Positions 31,113-43,715 of a stretch of DNA of 64,000 nt are shown here, piece by piece. Below the pieces are notes generated by a model that searched no databases, was not told the DNA's origin, and worked only from the letters and a program-made list of their open reading frames with translations. Source of the stretch: Marinobacter sp. 2_MG-2023. Lineage in GTDB: Bacteria; Pseudomonadota; Gammaproteobacteria; Pseudomonadales; Oleiphilaceae. The stretch is from contig NZ_JAUOPH010000007.1 of assembly GCF_030546935.1 (NCBI RefSeq), forward strand, positions 62,001 through 126,000, in the 5' to 3' direction. Each line of letters begins with the position of its first letter. Position 1 is the first letter of the stretch. A program made the translations under genes and the position numbers.

Positions 31113-31205
31113 GATCAGCCCATTTTTTTTGATGTTGGCTGCTTTTTGCACTGTTTTGGTGCATAAGTCGCTGATTAAAAAGCATTTACATGCGAGAGAG
31201 CGCTT

Positions 31206-34200
31206 ATGAAGTCAGGTTTGTATCATCCCGACGAGTTTAAAGACAACTGCGGCTTTGGACTGATCGCTCACATGAAAGGCGATGCCAGCCATAAGCTGCT
31301 ACAGACTGCTATCGAGTCGCTCACGTGCATGACTCACCGGGGTGGTATCGCGGCAGATGGAAAAACCGGGGATGGTTGCGGTCTACTGATCCAGAGTCCA
31401 GTTGCGTTTCTGAAAAAAGCGGCGAAAACGGCGTTTGGCAAAGAGCCAGGTAAGTTGTTTGCGGTCGGCCAGGTTTTTCTTAGCCCGGACTCGGATAAAG
31501 CGGCCAACGGGCGTGTCACCCTTGAAAAACGGTTGGTTGAGCAGGGGCTCGAAGTCATGGGCTGGCGTGAAGTGCCAGTTGACGATAGTTGTCTTGGCCC
31601 AATGGCACTGGATTGTATGCCTCGGATCGAGCAGGTGTTCGTAACGCCTGCAACCAAATCGGAAAAAGAATTCGCCATCAGCTTGTTTGTCGGTCGCCGC
31701 CATGCCGAGCGGGATATGGAGGATGATTCCGAGTTTTATATCTGCAGCCTCTCCCACCGCACGCTCGCCTACAAAGGCCTGATGATGCCGGCGGATCTGG
31801 CGAACTTTTATAAAGATCTGGGCGACCCCGATTTCGCCACGGCTATCTGTGTATTCCATCAGCGCTTCTCCACCAACACTATGCCTCGCTGGCCTTTGGC
31901 TCAGCCTTTCCGCTATCTCGCGCACAATGGCGAAATCAACACCATTGACGGCAACAGAAACTGGGCTATTGCCCGGGCAGCCAAATTCAGCTCTCCGGAT
32001 CTGCCCGATCTTCAAACCATGCAACCACTGGTTAATCTGGCGGGCTCAGATTCATCGAGCATGGACAATATGCTGGAGATTTTGTTGGCCGGTGGAGTGG
32101 ATCTGTTCCGCGCTACTCGAATGATGATTCCGCCAGCCTGGCAGAATGTCGACACCATGGACTCGGAGCTCCGGGCCTTCTACGAATACAACTCCATGCA
32201 CATGGAGCCCTGGGACGGACCGGCCGGGCTAGTTATGTCGGATGGCCGTTATGCGGTCTGCATGCTGGATCGAAATGGCTTGAGGCCGGCCCGCTGGGTG
32301 GTTACTAAAGATGATTTCATCACCCTGGCGTCTGAGATTGGTACATATGGCTACAAGCCAGAGGACGTAGTGTCCAAAGGCCGTGTAGGTCCTGGGCAGA
32401 TGCTCGCTATTGATACCGAATCCGGCGAAGTGCTACACACTGGAGATATCGACCAGCGACTCAAGACTGCGAAGCCTTACAAGCGCTGGTTGCGCGAGAA
32501 TGCCCTGCGTGTGGAAACAACGCTGAATCAGGACACGCCGGAATTCCGCCTGATGGATGCGGATGAGCTGTTAATTCACCAGAAAATGTTCATGGTGTCG
32601 TATGAGGAGCGCGACCAGGTTTTGCGCCCACTTGCGGAAAATGCTCAGGAGGCCGTCGGTTCCATGGGTGACGACACCCCCATGGCGGTATTGTCCAGCA
32701 AGATACGACATGTTGCAGATTTCTTCCGGCAAAAGTTTGCTCAGGTAACCAATCCACCGATTGATCCTCTACGGGAAGCGATCGTGATGTCCCTGGAGAC
32801 TTGTCTGGGTGCAGAGCGTAACGTTTTTGAAGAAACTGCAGAGCATGCGGACCGGATTATCCTGACTACACCGATTCTGTCACCGGCCAAGTTTCTTCAG
32901 ATATCCAATAACGAGCGCCCGGGCTTTGCAGTCGAACGGATTTCCTTGGGGTACTCTCCGGAATTGGGCCTTGAGCAGGCTATTCGTCGCGTCTGTGATG
33001 AGGCTGAACAAGCGGCTCGTAACGGCAAGTCGCTGTTGATTCTCTCAGACAAGGATCTGAAGCAGGGCGAGCTGCCTGTCAGTTCTTTGATGGCAACGGG
33101 AGCGGTCCATCACCATTTGGTGGCAACCGGGCTGCGTTGTGATTCAAACATCATAGTAGAAACCGGTTGGGCCCGTGATCCGCATCACTTTGCTGTGTTG
33201 TTTGGCTTTGGCGCAACGGCTGTCTATCCGTACCTGGCCTATCAGCTGCTGAACGATCTGATTCGCACCGGCGAATTGCTGATGGATCCTATTGAAGCTA
33301 AAAACAACTACCGCAAGGGCATTAACAAGGGCCTGCTGAAGATCCTGTCCAAGATGGGTATCTCGACGATTACTTCCTATCGTGGGGCTCAGCTTTTTGA
33401 GGCCATCGGGCTTGCTGATGAAGTGGTCGACCTTTGCTTCAAAGGCGTGCCTAGCCGCATTCAGGGTGCAGGATTCTTCGAATTTCAGCAGGATCAGGAG
33501 CAGTTGGCCTCCACTGCCTGGAAACCTCGCAAGCCGATATCTCCAGGTGGCTTGCTAAAGTATGTCCATGGTCAGGAGTACCATGCATTTAATCCCGATG
33601 TGGTGGGAAAGCTGCAAGAGGCAGTCACGACAGGTGATTACGGCCATTACAAAGAATACGCGGCATTGGTCAACGAACGCCCGGTTGCAACGCTCAGGGA
33701 CCTTCTGGGTTTTCGTGAAGGTATCGAGGCTGTAGGAATATCTGAGGTTGAACCGGTCGAGCAAATTTTTACCAGGTTTGATTCCGCGGCTATGTCACTG
33801 GGAGCCTTGTCACCGGAGGCTCACGAGGCACTGGCGGTAGCTATGAATACACTTGGCGGCCGCTCGAACTCGGGTGAGGGTGGCGAAGACCCGGCCCGCT
33901 ATGGCACAGAGAAGCGATCAAAAATCAAACAGGTCGCTTCTGGCCGCTTTGGTGTGACCGCGGAATATCTGCGTAGCGCTGACGTTATGCAAATCAAGGT
34001 TGCGCAGGGTGCCAAGCCGGGTGAGGGCGGTCAGTTGCCAGGAGGCAAGGTAAATGAGCTGATCGCGCGCCTGCGTTATTCAGTGCCAGGCGTCACTCTT
34101 ATTTCACCGCCTCCGCATCATGATATTTACTCCATTGAGGATCTGGCGCAGTTGATCTTTGATCTTAAGCAGGTCAACCCGGAAGCGTTGGTTTCGGTAA

Positions 34201-35654
34201 AACTGGTTTCCGAGCCAGGTGTGGGCACGATTGCCGCAGGTGTGGCAAAGGCTTACGCCGATCTGATTACCGTCTCCGGTTACGACGGTGGCACGGCTGC
34301 AAGCCCGCTTGCCTCCATTCGCTATGCGGGATCGCCCTGGGAGCTTGGTTTGACCGAGACCCAGCAGGCCCTACGTGCCAATGATTTGCGTGGAAAAATC
34401 CGTCTGCAAACAGATGGCGGCATTAAAACCGGGCTGGATGTAGTGAAGGCAGCCATTTTGGGAGCCGAGAGTTTTGGTTTCGGCACCACGCCCATGGTGG
34501 CTTTGGGCTGCAAGTATCTTCGCATCTGCCACCTGAACAACTGCGCAACTGGTGTCGCCACACAGAATGAACACCTGCGTGATGAGCACTTCAAAGGCAC
34601 GGTGGAAATGGCCATGAACTTCTTCCGGTTTGTGGCGGAAGAGACGCGAGAGTGGATGGCGAAGCTGGGGGTTCGCAGTCTGGAAGAGCTTGTCGGGCGT
34701 GTTGATCTTCTCGTTCGCCTGCCAGGCGATACTGAGCGCCAGAAAAAACTGGACCTGACACGGCTGTTATCCAACGATCATATCCCGGCAGACAAGCCTC
34801 AAACCTGCCAGGTTGAGCGCAACGTGCCGTTTGACCAGGGCCAGTTGGCAGAAGAAATGGTCAGGGCAACTGCATCGGCGATTGAAGGAAAAACCGGAGG
34901 TGCCTGGAGCTATCGCGTGACCAACTGTGATCGTTCAATTGGTGCCCGCCTTTCTGGTGAGATTGCTGCAAAGCATGGCAACCAGGGTATGGTTGACGCA
35001 CCGATCACGCTGGATCTCGTGGGTACAGCCGGCCAGAGCTTTGGTGTCTGGAACGTGGGCGGGTTGAACCTGATCCTCGAAGGCGATGCCAATGATTATG
35101 TCGGCAAAGGCATGACCGGCGGCAAGCTCGTCGTCAGGCCACCCCGTAGTAGTGCGTTTAATACGCAGGAAACTGCCATTGTCGGAAATACCTGCCTCTA
35201 TGGAGCCACGGGAGGCAAGCTGTTTGCGGCAGGTACTGCGGGAGAGCGTTTTGCGGTGCGTAACTCTGGAGCACATTCAGTCATTGAAGGTGCGGGCGAT
35301 CACTGTTGCGAATACATGACAGGAGGTCTGGTAACCGTACTGGGCGCTACGGGTGCCAACTTTGGTGCAGGTATGACCGGAGGTTTTGCCTACGTGCTGG
35401 ACACGGACAACACCTTTGTAGATAAATACAATCACGAATTGGTGGAGATTCAGCGCATTGCCCGCGAAGAAATGGAGGCCTATCGCAACCATCTTCGCAG
35501 CGTGATTAGAGAGCATATCTCGGAAACCGGTAGTGCCTGGGCAGAGCATATTCTTGAAGATTTCGACGATTACATCGGCCGTTTCTGGCTGGTGAAACCC
35601 AAAGCTGCGAATTTGCGCAGTCTGTTGGCAAGTACTCGTGCGCGCCCTGAATAA
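31206..35654 (+). CDS. gltB: Glutamate synthase large subunit
   Basis: A 1482-residue enzyme that, with GltD, converts glutamine and 2-oxoglutarate to two glutamates using NADPH. A short propeptide precedes the catalytic cysteine C15 (DNCGFGL) of the class II glutaminase domain. A central domain, the FMN-binding synthase barrel, the 3Fe-4S cysteines in [12 protein letters not shown] and the C-terminal GXGXG beta-helix follow in order. Length is normal. A 90-bp gap separates it from gltD with no terminator between, so the two form one operon. Confidence 0.97.
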   Translation: MKSGLYHPDEFKDNCGFGLIAHMKGDASHKLLQTAIESLTCMTHRGGIAADGKTGDGCGLLIQSPVAFLKKAAKTAFGKEPGKLFAVGQVFLSPDSDKAANGRVTLEKRLVEQGLEVMGWREVPVDDSCLGPMALDCMPRIEQVFVTPATKSEKEFAISLFVGRRHAERDMEDDSEFYICSLSHRTLAYKGLMMPADLANFYKDLGDPDFATAICVFHQRFSTNTMPRWPLAQPFRYLAHNGEINTIDGNRNWAIARAAKFSSPDLPDLQTMQPLVNLAGSDSSSMDNMLEILLAGGVDLFRATRMMIPPAWQNVDTMDSELRAFYEYNSMHMEPWDGPAGLVMSDGRYAVCMLDRNGLRPARWVVTKDDFITLASEIGTYGYKPEDVVSKGRVGPGQMLAIDTESGEVLHTGDIDQRLKTAKPYKRWLRENALRVETTLNQDTPEFRLMDADELLIHQKMFMVSYEERDQVLRPLAENAQEAVGSMGDDTPMAVLSSKIRHVADFFRQKFAQVTNPPIDPLREAIVMSLETCLGAERNVFEETAEHADRIILTTPILSPAKFLQISNNERPGFAVERISLGYSPELGLEQAIRRVCDEAEQAARNGKSLLILSDKDLKQGELPVSSLMATGAVHHHLVATGLRCDSNIIVETGWARDPHHFAVLFGFGATAVYPYLAYQLLNDLIRTGELLMDPIEAKNNYRKGINKGLLKILSKMGISTITSYRGAQLFEAIGLADEVVDLCFKGVPSRIQGAGFFEFQQDQEQLASTAWKPRKPISPGGLLKYVHGQEYHAFNPDVVGKLQEAVTTGDYGHYKEYAALVNERPVATLRDLLGFREGIEAVGISEVEPVEQIFTRFDSAAMSLGALSPEAHEALAVAMNTLGGRSNSGEGGEDPARYGTEKRSKIKQVASGRFGVTAEYLRSADVMQIKVAQGAKPGEGGQLPGGKVNELIARLRYSVPGVTLISPPPHHDIYSIEDLAQLIFDLKQVNPEALVSVKLVSEPGVGTIAAGVAKAYADLITVSGYDGGTAASPLASIRYAGSPWELGLTETQQALRANDLRGKIRLQTDGGIKTGLDVVKAAILGAESFGFGTTPMVALGCKYLRICHLNNCATGVATQNEHLRDEHFKGTVEMAMNFFRFVAEETREWMAKLGVRSLEELVGRVDLLVRLPGDTERQKKLDLTRLLSNDHIPADKPQTCQVERNVPFDQGQLAEEMVRATASAIEGKTGGAWSYRVTNCDRSIGARLSGEIAAKHGNQGMVDAPITLDLVGTAGQSFGVWNVGGLNLILEGDANDYVGKGMTGGKLVVRPPRSSAFNTQETAIVGNTCLYGATGGKLFAAGTAGERFAVRNSGAHSVIEGAGDHCCEYMTGGLVTVLGATGANFGAGMTGGFAYVLDTDNTFVDKYNHELVEIQRIAREEMEAYRNHLRSVIREHISETGSAWAEHILEDFDDYIGRFWLVKPKAANLRSLLASTRARPE

Positions 35655-35726
35655 GTTCAGGGTGTTGAATCTGTTTACTTGTAAGGTTTCAGGGTTGCCG
35701 AAAGAAGCAGCCTTTGTCGATATTGA

Positions 35727-37163
<1,437 letters not shown>

Positions 37164-37185
37164 AAAATCGTTTGATCCGGATCAG

Positions 37186-37220
37186 AAGGGCGGCTTACTA
37201 AGGGTAAGCCGCCCTTTTTT
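37186..37220 (+). terminator. Rho-independent terminator after gltD
   Basis: A perfect 12-bp stem, AAGGGCGGCTTA with its complement, encloses a 7-nt loop and is followed by six T. It closes the gltBD operon before hemE. Confidence 0.93.
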
Positions 37221-37291
37221 ATTATGGCAAACGGGGTATGATTGCTTCCGTTCCATTACGACCATCTGAAAGAGACAATGCTGGAATCCTT

Positions 37292-38356
37292 ATGACCGAG
37301 CTGAAGAATGACCGCTTTCTGCGCGCGCTGATGCGCCAGCCTGTTGATCGTACCCCGGTATGGATGATGCGCCAGGCCGGCCGTTACCTGCCCGAGTATC
37401 GTGCCACCCGGGAGAAAGCAGGTGACTTCCTCAGCTTGTGCAAGAATACGCCCCTGGCTTGTGAGGTAACCCTTCAGCCTCTTGAGCGCTTTCCGCTGGA
37501 TGCTGCGATTCTGTTCTCCGACATACTCACCATTCCGGATGCTCTTGGTCTCGGGCTGTACTTCGAAACCGGTGAAGGCCCCAAGTTCAAACATACCATT
37601 CGCTCCAAGGCGGATGTTGATGCACTGCCGAACATCAAGGCAGAAACAGATCTCGACTACGTAATGAATGCTGTCTCCACCATCCGGGGCGCACTCAATG
37701 GTCGTGTTCCGCTGATCGGCTTCTCTGGCAGTCCCTGGACACTTGCAACCTACATGGTTGAAGGCGGCTCATCCAAAGACTTCCGTGAAGCAAAGAAGCT
37801 TATGTATGGTCAGCCCGAGGTCATGCATCGTTTGCTGGATCACCTTGCAGACGCGGTTATTGATTATCTCAACGGCCAGATCAAAGCCGGCGCTCAAGCT
37901 GTTCAGATTTTTGATACCTGGGGCGGTGTGCTGAGTAGCTGGGCTTATGAAGAGTTTTCACTGCGCTATATGAAAAAGATCGTTGATAACCTGATTCGTG
38001 AGAACGACGGTCGCCGTGTTCCGGTAATCCTCTTCACGAAAAATGGCGGTCAGTGGCTTGAGTCGATCGCAGACTCTGGTGCTGATGCTGTTGGTCTGGA
38101 CTGGACCACAGATATCGGCAATGCCCGTGCGCGTGTGGGTGACCGAGTGGCTTTGCAAGGCAATATGGACCCCACCATGCTCTATGCGCCACCCGAACGG
38201 ATTCGCCAGGAAGTCGGTGACATCCTGCGTCGCTACGGATCAGGCCCGGGCCACATATTCAACCTTGGTCATGGCATCACTCCGGATGTGGATCCTGAGC
38301 ATGCCAAGGCGTTCATCGAGGCTGTTGTTGAGTTGAGCCCCGAGTACCACCGCTAG
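37292..38356 (+). CDS. hemE: Uroporphyrinogen decarboxylase
   Basis: A 354-residue cytoplasmic enzyme that decarboxylates uroporphyrinogen III to coproporphyrinogen III in heme synthesis. The signature [16 protein letters not shown] is at the N-terminus, with FSDIL and [16 protein letters not shown] downstream. The frame is open 18 codons further upstream, but this ATG gives exactly the E. coli length and N-terminus ([13 protein letters not shown]), with GGA about 7 nt before it. In Pseudomonas hemE likewise follows gltD. Confidence 0.97.
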   Translation: MTELKNDRFLRALMRQPVDRTPVWMMRQAGRYLPEYRATREKAGDFLSLCKNTPLACEVTLQPLERFPLDAAILFSDILTIPDALGLGLYFETGEGPKFKHTIRSKADVDALPNIKAETDLDYVMNAVSTIRGALNGRVPLIGFSGSPWTLATYMVEGGSSKDFREAKKLMYGQPEVMHRLLDHLADAVIDYLNGQIKAGAQAVQIFDTWGGVLSSWAYEEFSLRYMKKIVDNLIRENDGRRVPVILFTKNGGQWLESIADSGADAVGLDWTTDIGNARARVGDRVALQGNMDPTMLYAPPERIRQEVGDILRRYGSGPGHIFNLGHGITPDVDPEHAKAFIEAVVELSPEYHR

Positions 38357-38414
38357 TCCCTGCTTTCCCTCGTTTCCTGGCCTATGAGCGCTGGGGGCGG
38401 GGGTTGAGTAACCG

Positions 38415-38569
38415 AGTCCAAAAACCGCTACGAGCACCCCTCCGGGGTCCGGCCAGCAATCACAGATTGCTGGCGCTCGGCTGTCGCATGAAGCTTCGCT
38501 TCATAAGCGCTCGGCCTTGCCCATGTGCGCTTGTCTCCGGCCGTCCTTGGCCTCCGACACTTTTGGAAG
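38415..38569. repeat. Diverged intergenic inverted-repeat element, copy 3
   Basis: The ends are TCCAAAA (38417) and TTTTGGA (38561-38567). Inside are two perfect hairpins, CCAGCAAT/ATTGCTGG near 38452-38472 and ATGAAG/CTTCAT near 38488-38504. The 14-mer GGCCGTCCTTGGCC (38539-38552) is the exact reverse complement of a 14-mer in copy 1 (4780-4793), so a diverged relative in the opposite orientation is likely. It occupies the middle of the 385-bp hemE-pilZ gap; the rest holds only the pilZ leader (a weak TATAGT at 38700) and no credible gene. Confidence 0.6.
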
Positions 38570-38741
38570 GGCCCGCATGACGGCCTATATTAAGCTTAGG
38601 CATGATCTGAACCGCGCAATAAAAATGCACCGCCTTAACCCCGCCCCTGTCTTTAATTCTTTACACGAAACACGTCTGGATCGGTATCTCCCCTCGGTCT
38701 ATAGTCATATCAGGTGATATCAACAAAAAAGGAGTCGTCCC

Positions 38742-39110
38742 TTGCCCGCCAAAGCCTCAGAAAAACGGAAGTTCCATCGCATAAGCTTCGACGCTCCATG
38801 CGATCTGCATGCGCTTGATAGTGTGTGGACAACTGAGGTGCTGGATATTTCCCTGAAAGGTGTCCTGGTCAAACGCCCCGAGGGGTGGGACGTGCCGTTG
38901 AGTCAACCTTGTGAGGTGATTGTGCACCTTGATAGTCAGCAGGCTGGCATCGTTATGGCGGTTGAGTTGAAACATGTTGAAGCGCACAAGCTCGGCTTTA
39001 AATGCCAGTACATCGATCTGGAAAGTGCTGCGCATCTTAAGCGCCTGGTAGAGTTGAATCTCGGCGATCAGGTTCTTCTTGAGCGTGAGTTTGCTCACCT
39101 GATCGATTAG
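38742..39110 (+). CDS. Small PilZ-domain protein
   Basis: A 122-residue single-domain PilZ protein. The two c-di-GMP-binding motifs are present: RKFHR (9-13; RxxxR) and DISLKG (35-40; D-x-S-x-x-G). The start is TTG, chosen because AAAGGAG lies 7 nt upstream and no ATG follows before the RxxxR motif. It has no output domain, so it would act by binding a partner. It is convergent with radA, ending 6 bp before it. A link to the type IV pili encoded 11 kb away is possible but not shown. Confidence 0.85.
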   Translation: MPAKASEKRKFHRISFDAPCDLHALDSVWTTEVLDISLKGVLVKRPEGWDVPLSQPCEVIVHLDSQQAGIVMAVELKHVEAHKLGFKCQYIDLESAAHLKRLVELNLGDQVLLEREFAHLID

Positions 39111-39116
39111 CCAGCG

Positions 39117-40493
39117 TTAAAGCTCCTCCAGAGCGGTAATCGCCTCACTAAGCTTGGTCACAGGAATCACCTTCATCCCTGCAACAGCCTTGCGTGGCGC
39201 ATTGGCTTTCGGAACCAGGGCACGGGTAAAACCATGCTTCGCTGCTTCGTTAATCCTTTCCTGGCCACTGGGCACCGGCCGAATTTCCCCCGACAAGCCG
39301 ACTTCTCCGAAAATCACCAGATCCTGGGGCAAAGCGCGATCACGGAATGAAGACACAATCGCTGCCAGTAGGGCCAAGTCAGCGCTCGTTTCATTAACCT
39401 TCACACCGCCCACCACATTCACAAATACGTCCTGGTCCGATACATGCAGTCCGCCATGGCGGTGCAATACCGCGAGTAGCATTGCCAATCGGTTCTGATC
39501 CAGGCCCACTGCTACCCGCCTCGGGTACCCGCCCTGGGCCATATCCACCAGCGCCTGAATTTCCACCAGCATGGGGCGAGTGCCTTCCCAGACCACCATG
39601 ACAACGCTGCCAGGAGCCGCTTCTTCGCCACGGTTGAGGAAAATTGCGCTGGGGTTTTTCACTTCCTTCAGGCCTTGCTCCAGCATGGCGAATACGCCCA
39701 ACTCATTGACCGCGCCAAAGCGATTCTTGATGCCCCTCAGGGTGCGGTAACGGCTATCACTGGAGCCTTCAAGTAGAATAGAGCAGTCAATCATGTGTTC
39801 CAGTACTTTGGGGCCCGCGAGGCTGCCGTCCTTGGTTACATGCCCCACCAGAAACAGAATGGTACCCGTTTGCTTGGCAAACCGAGTCAGAAACGCTGCG
39901 CTTTCGCGTACCTGGGAAACCGAACCTGGCGCAGATTCAATGTCTGCCACGTGCATTACTTGAATACTGTCCACCACCAGAGTCCGTGGTTTTTCAGCCT
40001 CTGCCACCTGCATAACCCGCTCAACGCTGGTTTCTGACAGCATTTTCAGGTCTTTGGTGGGCAGGCCCAGGCGTTTGGCCCGCATGGCTACCTGCTGCAG
40101 CGACTCCTCACCGGTAACGTAAAGCGCTGGAACGCTAGCGGCCAGATGACATACAGCTTGAAGCAGCAGGGTGCTCTTGCCGGCGCCCGGGTGACCGCCC
40201 ATTAGTACAGCCGAGCCTTCCACAAGTCCGCCACCAAGAACCCGGTCAAATTCCTGCATGCCGGTACTGATACGTTCCTGCTCGGCGAGGCTTACATCGT
40301 CCAGGCTCTGAACGGCAGCGAGGCTACCGGCAAAACCCTCGAAGCGAACACCGCGGGCGCCTTTGGCATTGCTGGCTACCCCACGAACTTCGCTGATGGT
40401 GTTCCAGGCCTGGCAGGCCGTGCACTGGCCCTGCCATTTGGAGTAGTCTGCACCGCACTCGGTGCAGACATAAGCGGTTTTGGCTTTTGCCAT
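39117..40493 (-). CDS. radA: DNA repair protein RadA
   Basis: A 458-residue RecA-like branch-migration ATPase that helps process recombination intermediates. A zinc finger (C10, C13, C24, C27) leads into Walker A GHPGAGKST (100-108), the RadA-specific KNRFG motif and a C-terminal Lon-protease-like domain. Its ATG shares a base with the ettA stop codon (TGATG), so the two genes are translationally coupled. Confidence 0.96.
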   Translation of the reverse strand: MAKAKTAYVCTECGADYSKWQGQCTACQAWNTISEVRGVASNAKGARGVRFEGFAGSLAAVQSLDDVSLAEQERISTGMQEFDRVLGGGLVEGSAVLMGGHPGAGKSTLLLQAVCHLAASVPALYVTGEESLQQVAMRAKRLGLPTKDLKMLSETSVERVMQVAEAEKPRTLVVDSIQVMHVADIESAPGSVSQVRESAAFLTRFAKQTGTILFLVGHVTKDGSLAGPKVLEHMIDCSILLEGSSDSRYRTLRGIKNRFGAVNELGVFAMLEQGLKEVKNPSAIFLNRGEEAAPGSVVMVVWEGTRPMLVEIQALVDMAQGGYPRRVAVGLDQNRLAMLLAVLHRHGGLHVSDQDVFVNVVGGVKVNETSADLALLAAIVSSFRDRALPQDLVIFGEVGLSGEIRPVPSGQERINEAAKHGFTRALVPKANAPRKAVAGMKVIPVTKLSEAITALEEL

Positions 40494-42154
40494 CAGGCCA
40501 GCTTCTTGTATTTCATGCGCTGGGGCACCATGGCGGAATCACCTTTACGCTTTTTGTGGTCTTCGTCGTATTCGGCGAAGTTACCCTCGAAGTACACCAC
40601 TTCACCGTCATCCTCAAACGCAAGAATGTGCGTAGCTACGCGGTCAAGGAACCAGCGGTCGTGCGAGATAACCATGGCTGCGCCGGGGAAGTTCAGCAGG
40701 GCCTCCTCCAGAGCGCGCAGAGTCTCAACGTCCAGATCGTTGGTAGGTTCGTCCAGCAGCAATAGGTTGCCGCCTTCCTTCAGCAACGCTGCCAGATGGA
40801 GGCGGTTGCGTTCGCCGCCAGAAAGGTCGCCAACGCGCTTCTGCTGATCTGAGCCTTTGAAGTTAAAGCGGCCGGCATAGGCTCTTGATGGGGTTTCGTA
40901 GTTGCCTACTTTAATAATGTCCTGGCCGTCGCTGAGTAGTTCCCAGACGGTTTTCGACCCGTCCAGGTCGCGGCTCTGGTCTACGTAGGCCAACTTGACC
41001 GTTTCACCCACGGTGATGGTGCCCGAATTAGGTTGGTCGTGGCCGGCGATCATGCGGAACAACGTAGATTTGCCAGCGCCGTTACCGCCGATGATGCCGA
41101 CGATAGCGCCAGGGGGTACAACAAAGGAAACATCTTCATAGAGCAGGCGGTCGCCAAAAGCTTTGCTGATACCTTCCACTTCGATGACCTTGTCACCCAG
41201 GCGCGGCCCGGGCGGGATATAGATCTCGTTGGTCTCGTTACGCTTCTGGAAATCCTGTGAGCTCATTTCCTCAAAGCGGGCAAGGCGGGCTTTGCTCTTG
41301 GATTGGCGGCCTTTGGCGTTGCTGCGAACCCACTCCAGCTCTTGCTTGATGGCTTTTTGGCGTGAGGCTTCCTGTTTGGCTTCGGTGCCCAGGCGCTGTT
41401 CTTTATTCTCCAGCCATTGGCTGTAGTTGCCTTCGAACGGAATGCCCTGGCCGCGGTCAAGTTCGAGAATCCAGCCTGCCACGTTGTCGAGGAAGTAGCG
41501 GTCGTGAGTTATAGCGACCACGGTGCCTTCGTAATCGTGCAGAAAGCGCTCCAGCCAGGCAACGGATTCGGCGTCCAGGTGGTTTGTCGGTTCGTCCAGT
41601 AACAGCATGTCCGGCCCCGACAGCAGCAGGCGACACAAGGCTACCCGTCGGCGCTCACCCCCTGACAGGTTCTTTACGGGTTGATCCCAGGCTGGGAGGC
41701 GCAGCGCATCGGCGGCAACTTCCATTTTACGCTCGATGTCGTGGCCATCGGTCGCCTGTATCAGAGCTTCCAGTTGCCCCTGTTTTTTCGCCAGTGCATC
41801 GAAATCCGCATCCGGCTCTGCGTAGGCTGCGTAAACCTGATCGAGCTCTGCAAGAGCGTTGTGAACCTCGACCACGGCTTCATCAACAACTTCTTTAACG
41901 GTTTTGCTGTCGTCCAGTTCCGGTTCCTGGGGCAGGTAGCCTACATTGATGCCGGGCTGTGGCCGGGCTTCGCCGATGTAATCCTGATCCACGCCCGCCA
42001 TAATGCGTAAAAGGGTGGATTTACCTGAACCGTTCAGGCCCAGTACGCCAATTTTGGCGCCCGGGAAGAAGCTCAGGGAAATATCTTTGAGAATTTCGCG
42101 TTTGGGCGGAACCACTTTGCCTACGCGGTTCATGCTGTATACGTACTGGGCCAT
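40493..42154 (-). CDS. ettA: Energy-dependent translational throttle EttA
   Basis: A 553-residue ABC-F ATPase that binds the ribosomal E site and gates the first elongation step according to the ADP/ATP ratio. Two ABC domains are present: Walker A GLNGSGKST (39-47) with signature LSGGERRRV, then GGNGAGKST with LSGGERNRL. They are joined by the P-site tRNA-interacting linker, and the arm insertion typical of EttA is present. The N-terminus MAQYVYSMNRVGKVVPPKR is diagnostic. The ettA-radA pairing is leftward and divergent from glyA. Confidence 0.96.
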   Translation of the reverse strand: MAQYVYSMNRVGKVVPPKREILKDISLSFFPGAKIGVLGLNGSGKSTLLRIMAGVDQDYIGEARPQPGINVGYLPQEPELDDSKTVKEVVDEAVVEVHNALAELDQVYAAYAEPDADFDALAKKQGQLEALIQATDGHDIERKMEVAADALRLPAWDQPVKNLSGGERRRVALCRLLLSGPDMLLLDEPTNHLDAESVAWLERFLHDYEGTVVAITHDRYFLDNVAGWILELDRGQGIPFEGNYSQWLENKEQRLGTEAKQEASRQKAIKQELEWVRSNAKGRQSKSKARLARFEEMSSQDFQKRNETNEIYIPPGPRLGDKVIEVEGISKAFGDRLLYEDVSFVVPPGAIVGIIGGNGAGKSTLFRMIAGHDQPNSGTITVGETVKLAYVDQSRDLDGSKTVWELLSDGQDIIKVGNYETPSRAYAGRFNFKGSDQQKRVGDLSGGERNRLHLAALLKEGGNLLLLDEPTNDLDVETLRALEEALLNFPGAAMVISHDRWFLDRVATHILAFEDDGEVVYFEGNFAEYDEDHKKRKGDSAMVPQRMKYKKLA

Positions 42155-42216
42155 AAAGGCATTCCCCTCTTTGAAGGCGAGATGTGACAGGGTTTGTAAG
42201 GTATCGAAACCCGGGA

Positions 42217-42244
42217 GCTATAGCAATTTCAGGAAAACGTACAA
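42217..42244 (-). promoter_or_regulatory. Candidate promoter for ettA-radA
   Basis: On the minus strand TTGTAC and TATAGC are separated by 16 bp, about 60 bp upstream of ettA. The match is moderate and the assignment rests on position. Confidence 0.4.
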
Positions 42245-42389
42245 TATGGGTATGACGGTATCTGCGAACCTCATAAAAGGTGATTTTTAACCCGTTAATG
42301 GGCTAGAATAGCGGCCCAAATTTTCAGGGATTCCGGGGGCTATTTCCAAGACTCTCCGGGCCAGCCAAGCACACAGGGGCAGCGCACCG

Positions 42390-43643
42390 ATGTTTAATCG
42401 TGATATGAAGATCGCCGGTTTTGACGACGAACTCTGGAACGCCATGCAGGCGGAAAGCAAGCGTCAGGAGGCTCATATTGAGCTGATTGCATCCGAGAAC
42501 TACACCAGCCCGCGGGTCATGGAAGCTCAGGGTAGTGATCTCACGAACAAATATGCTGAGGGTTATCCCGGTAAGCGTTACTACGGTGGGTGCGAGTTCG
42601 TCGACATCGCGGAGCAACTGGCCATTGATCGCGCCAAAGAGCTGTTCGGCGCAGCTTATGCCAACGTTCAGCCCCACTCCGGCTCACAGGCTAACTCCGC
42701 TGTTTTCATGGCGCTGGTGAAGCCTGGCGATACGGTTCTGGGGATGAGTCTGGCTCATGGTGGTCACTTGACCCACGGTGCAGGGGTGAACTTTTCCGGC
42801 AAGATCTATAATGCTGTTCAGTACGGCATCAACACCGATACAGGGCTGATCGATTATGATGAGTTGGAAGCTCTGGCGGTTGAGCACAAGCCGAAAATGA
42901 TTATTGCGGGTTTCTCCGCCTATTCTCAAGAGCTTGATTTTGCCCGCTTCCGTTCCATCGCGGATAAAGTTGGTGCCTATCTGTTTGTAGACATGGCGCA
43001 CGTGGCGGGCCTGGTTGCTGCTGGTGTATACCCCGACCCTATGCCCCATGCGCACGTGGTCACTACCACCACGCACAAAACACTGCGCGGCCCGCGTGGC
43101 GGCCTGATTCTGGCCTGTGACGACGAAGCCCTGCACAAGAAACTGAACTCTGCCGTCTTCCCTGGCGGCCAGGGTGGCCCTCTGATGCACGTGATTGCTG
43201 CCAAGGCGATCTGTTTCAAAGAGGCCATGAGTGACGAGTTCAAGGCTTATCAGCAGCAGGTGGTCAAGAACGCGTCTGCCATGGCTAACGTATTTGTTGA
43301 TCGTGGTTACGACGTTGTTTCCGGTGGCACGAAGAACCATCTGTTTCTGGTGAGCCTGATCAAGCAGGATATTACCGGTAAGGATGCAGATGCCGCCTTG
43401 GGTCGCGCGCACATCACAGTGAACAAAAACGCGGTTCCTAACGATCCACGCTCTCCGTTTGTGACCTCTGGCCTGCGCCTCGGCACACCCGCAATCACCA
43501 CCCGTGGGTTTGGAGAAGTAGAGAGCCGCGAGCTGGCAGGGTGGATTTGCGATATTCTTGATAACCTGGACGACGAAGCTGTGAGTAACCGTGTTCGCGA
43601 GCAGGTTGAAGCCCTGTGCGCGCGCTTCCCGGTTTACGGCTAA
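42390..43643 (+). CDS. glyA: Serine hydroxymethyltransferase
   Basis: A 417-residue PLP enzyme that interconverts serine and glycine and charges tetrahydrofolate with one-carbon units. The PLP lysine is K230 in [27 protein letters not shown] and HSGSQAN are the conserved substrate and cofactor segments. A 235-bp region separates it from divergent ettA; a TAGAAT hexamer at 42304-42309 could be its -10 box but no good -35 accompanies it. Confidence 0.97.
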   Translation: MFNRDMKIAGFDDELWNAMQAESKRQEAHIELIASENYTSPRVMEAQGSDLTNKYAEGYPGKRYYGGCEFVDIAEQLAIDRAKELFGAAYANVQPHSGSQANSAVFMALVKPGDTVLGMSLAHGGHLTHGAGVNFSGKIYNAVQYGINTDTGLIDYDELEALAVEHKPKMIIAGFSAYSQELDFARFRSIADKVGAYLFVDMAHVAGLVAAGVYPDPMPHAHVVTTTTHKTLRGPRGGLILACDDEALHKKLNSAVFPGGQGGPLMHVIAAKAICFKEAMSDEFKAYQQQVVKNASAMANVFVDRGYDVVSGGTKNHLFLVSLIKQDITGKDADAALGRAHITVNKNAVPNDPRSPFVTSGLRLGTPAITTRGFGEVESRELAGWICDILDNLDDEAVSNRVREQVEALCARFPVYG

Positions 43644-43659
43644 GCATTTTGCAAGATCT

Positions 43660-43694
43660 GCCGGGCACGGGGTGCACTCACCTCGCTGCCCGGC
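43660..43694 (+). other. Hairpin between glyA and nrdR
   Basis: GCCGGGCA and TGCCCGGC form an 8-bp outer stem with a further GGGGTG/CACCTC inner stem. No T-run follows, so it may be an RNA-stabilising or pause hairpin more than an intrinsic terminator. Confidence 0.45.
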
Positions 43695-43715
43695 TCCCTC
43701 TCCGGAGTTCCTGAC

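Noticed and set aside
31130..31155. Possible sigma-54 promoter (TGGCTGC...TGCA) before gltB
   Set aside because: The GG and GC elements are 9 bp apart where 10 is required, and a better sigma-70 pair lies just upstream.
38517..38717. 66-codon frame in the hemE-pilZ gap
   Set aside because: It starts inside the inverted-repeat element, has no ribosome site, and its composition is not protein-like.
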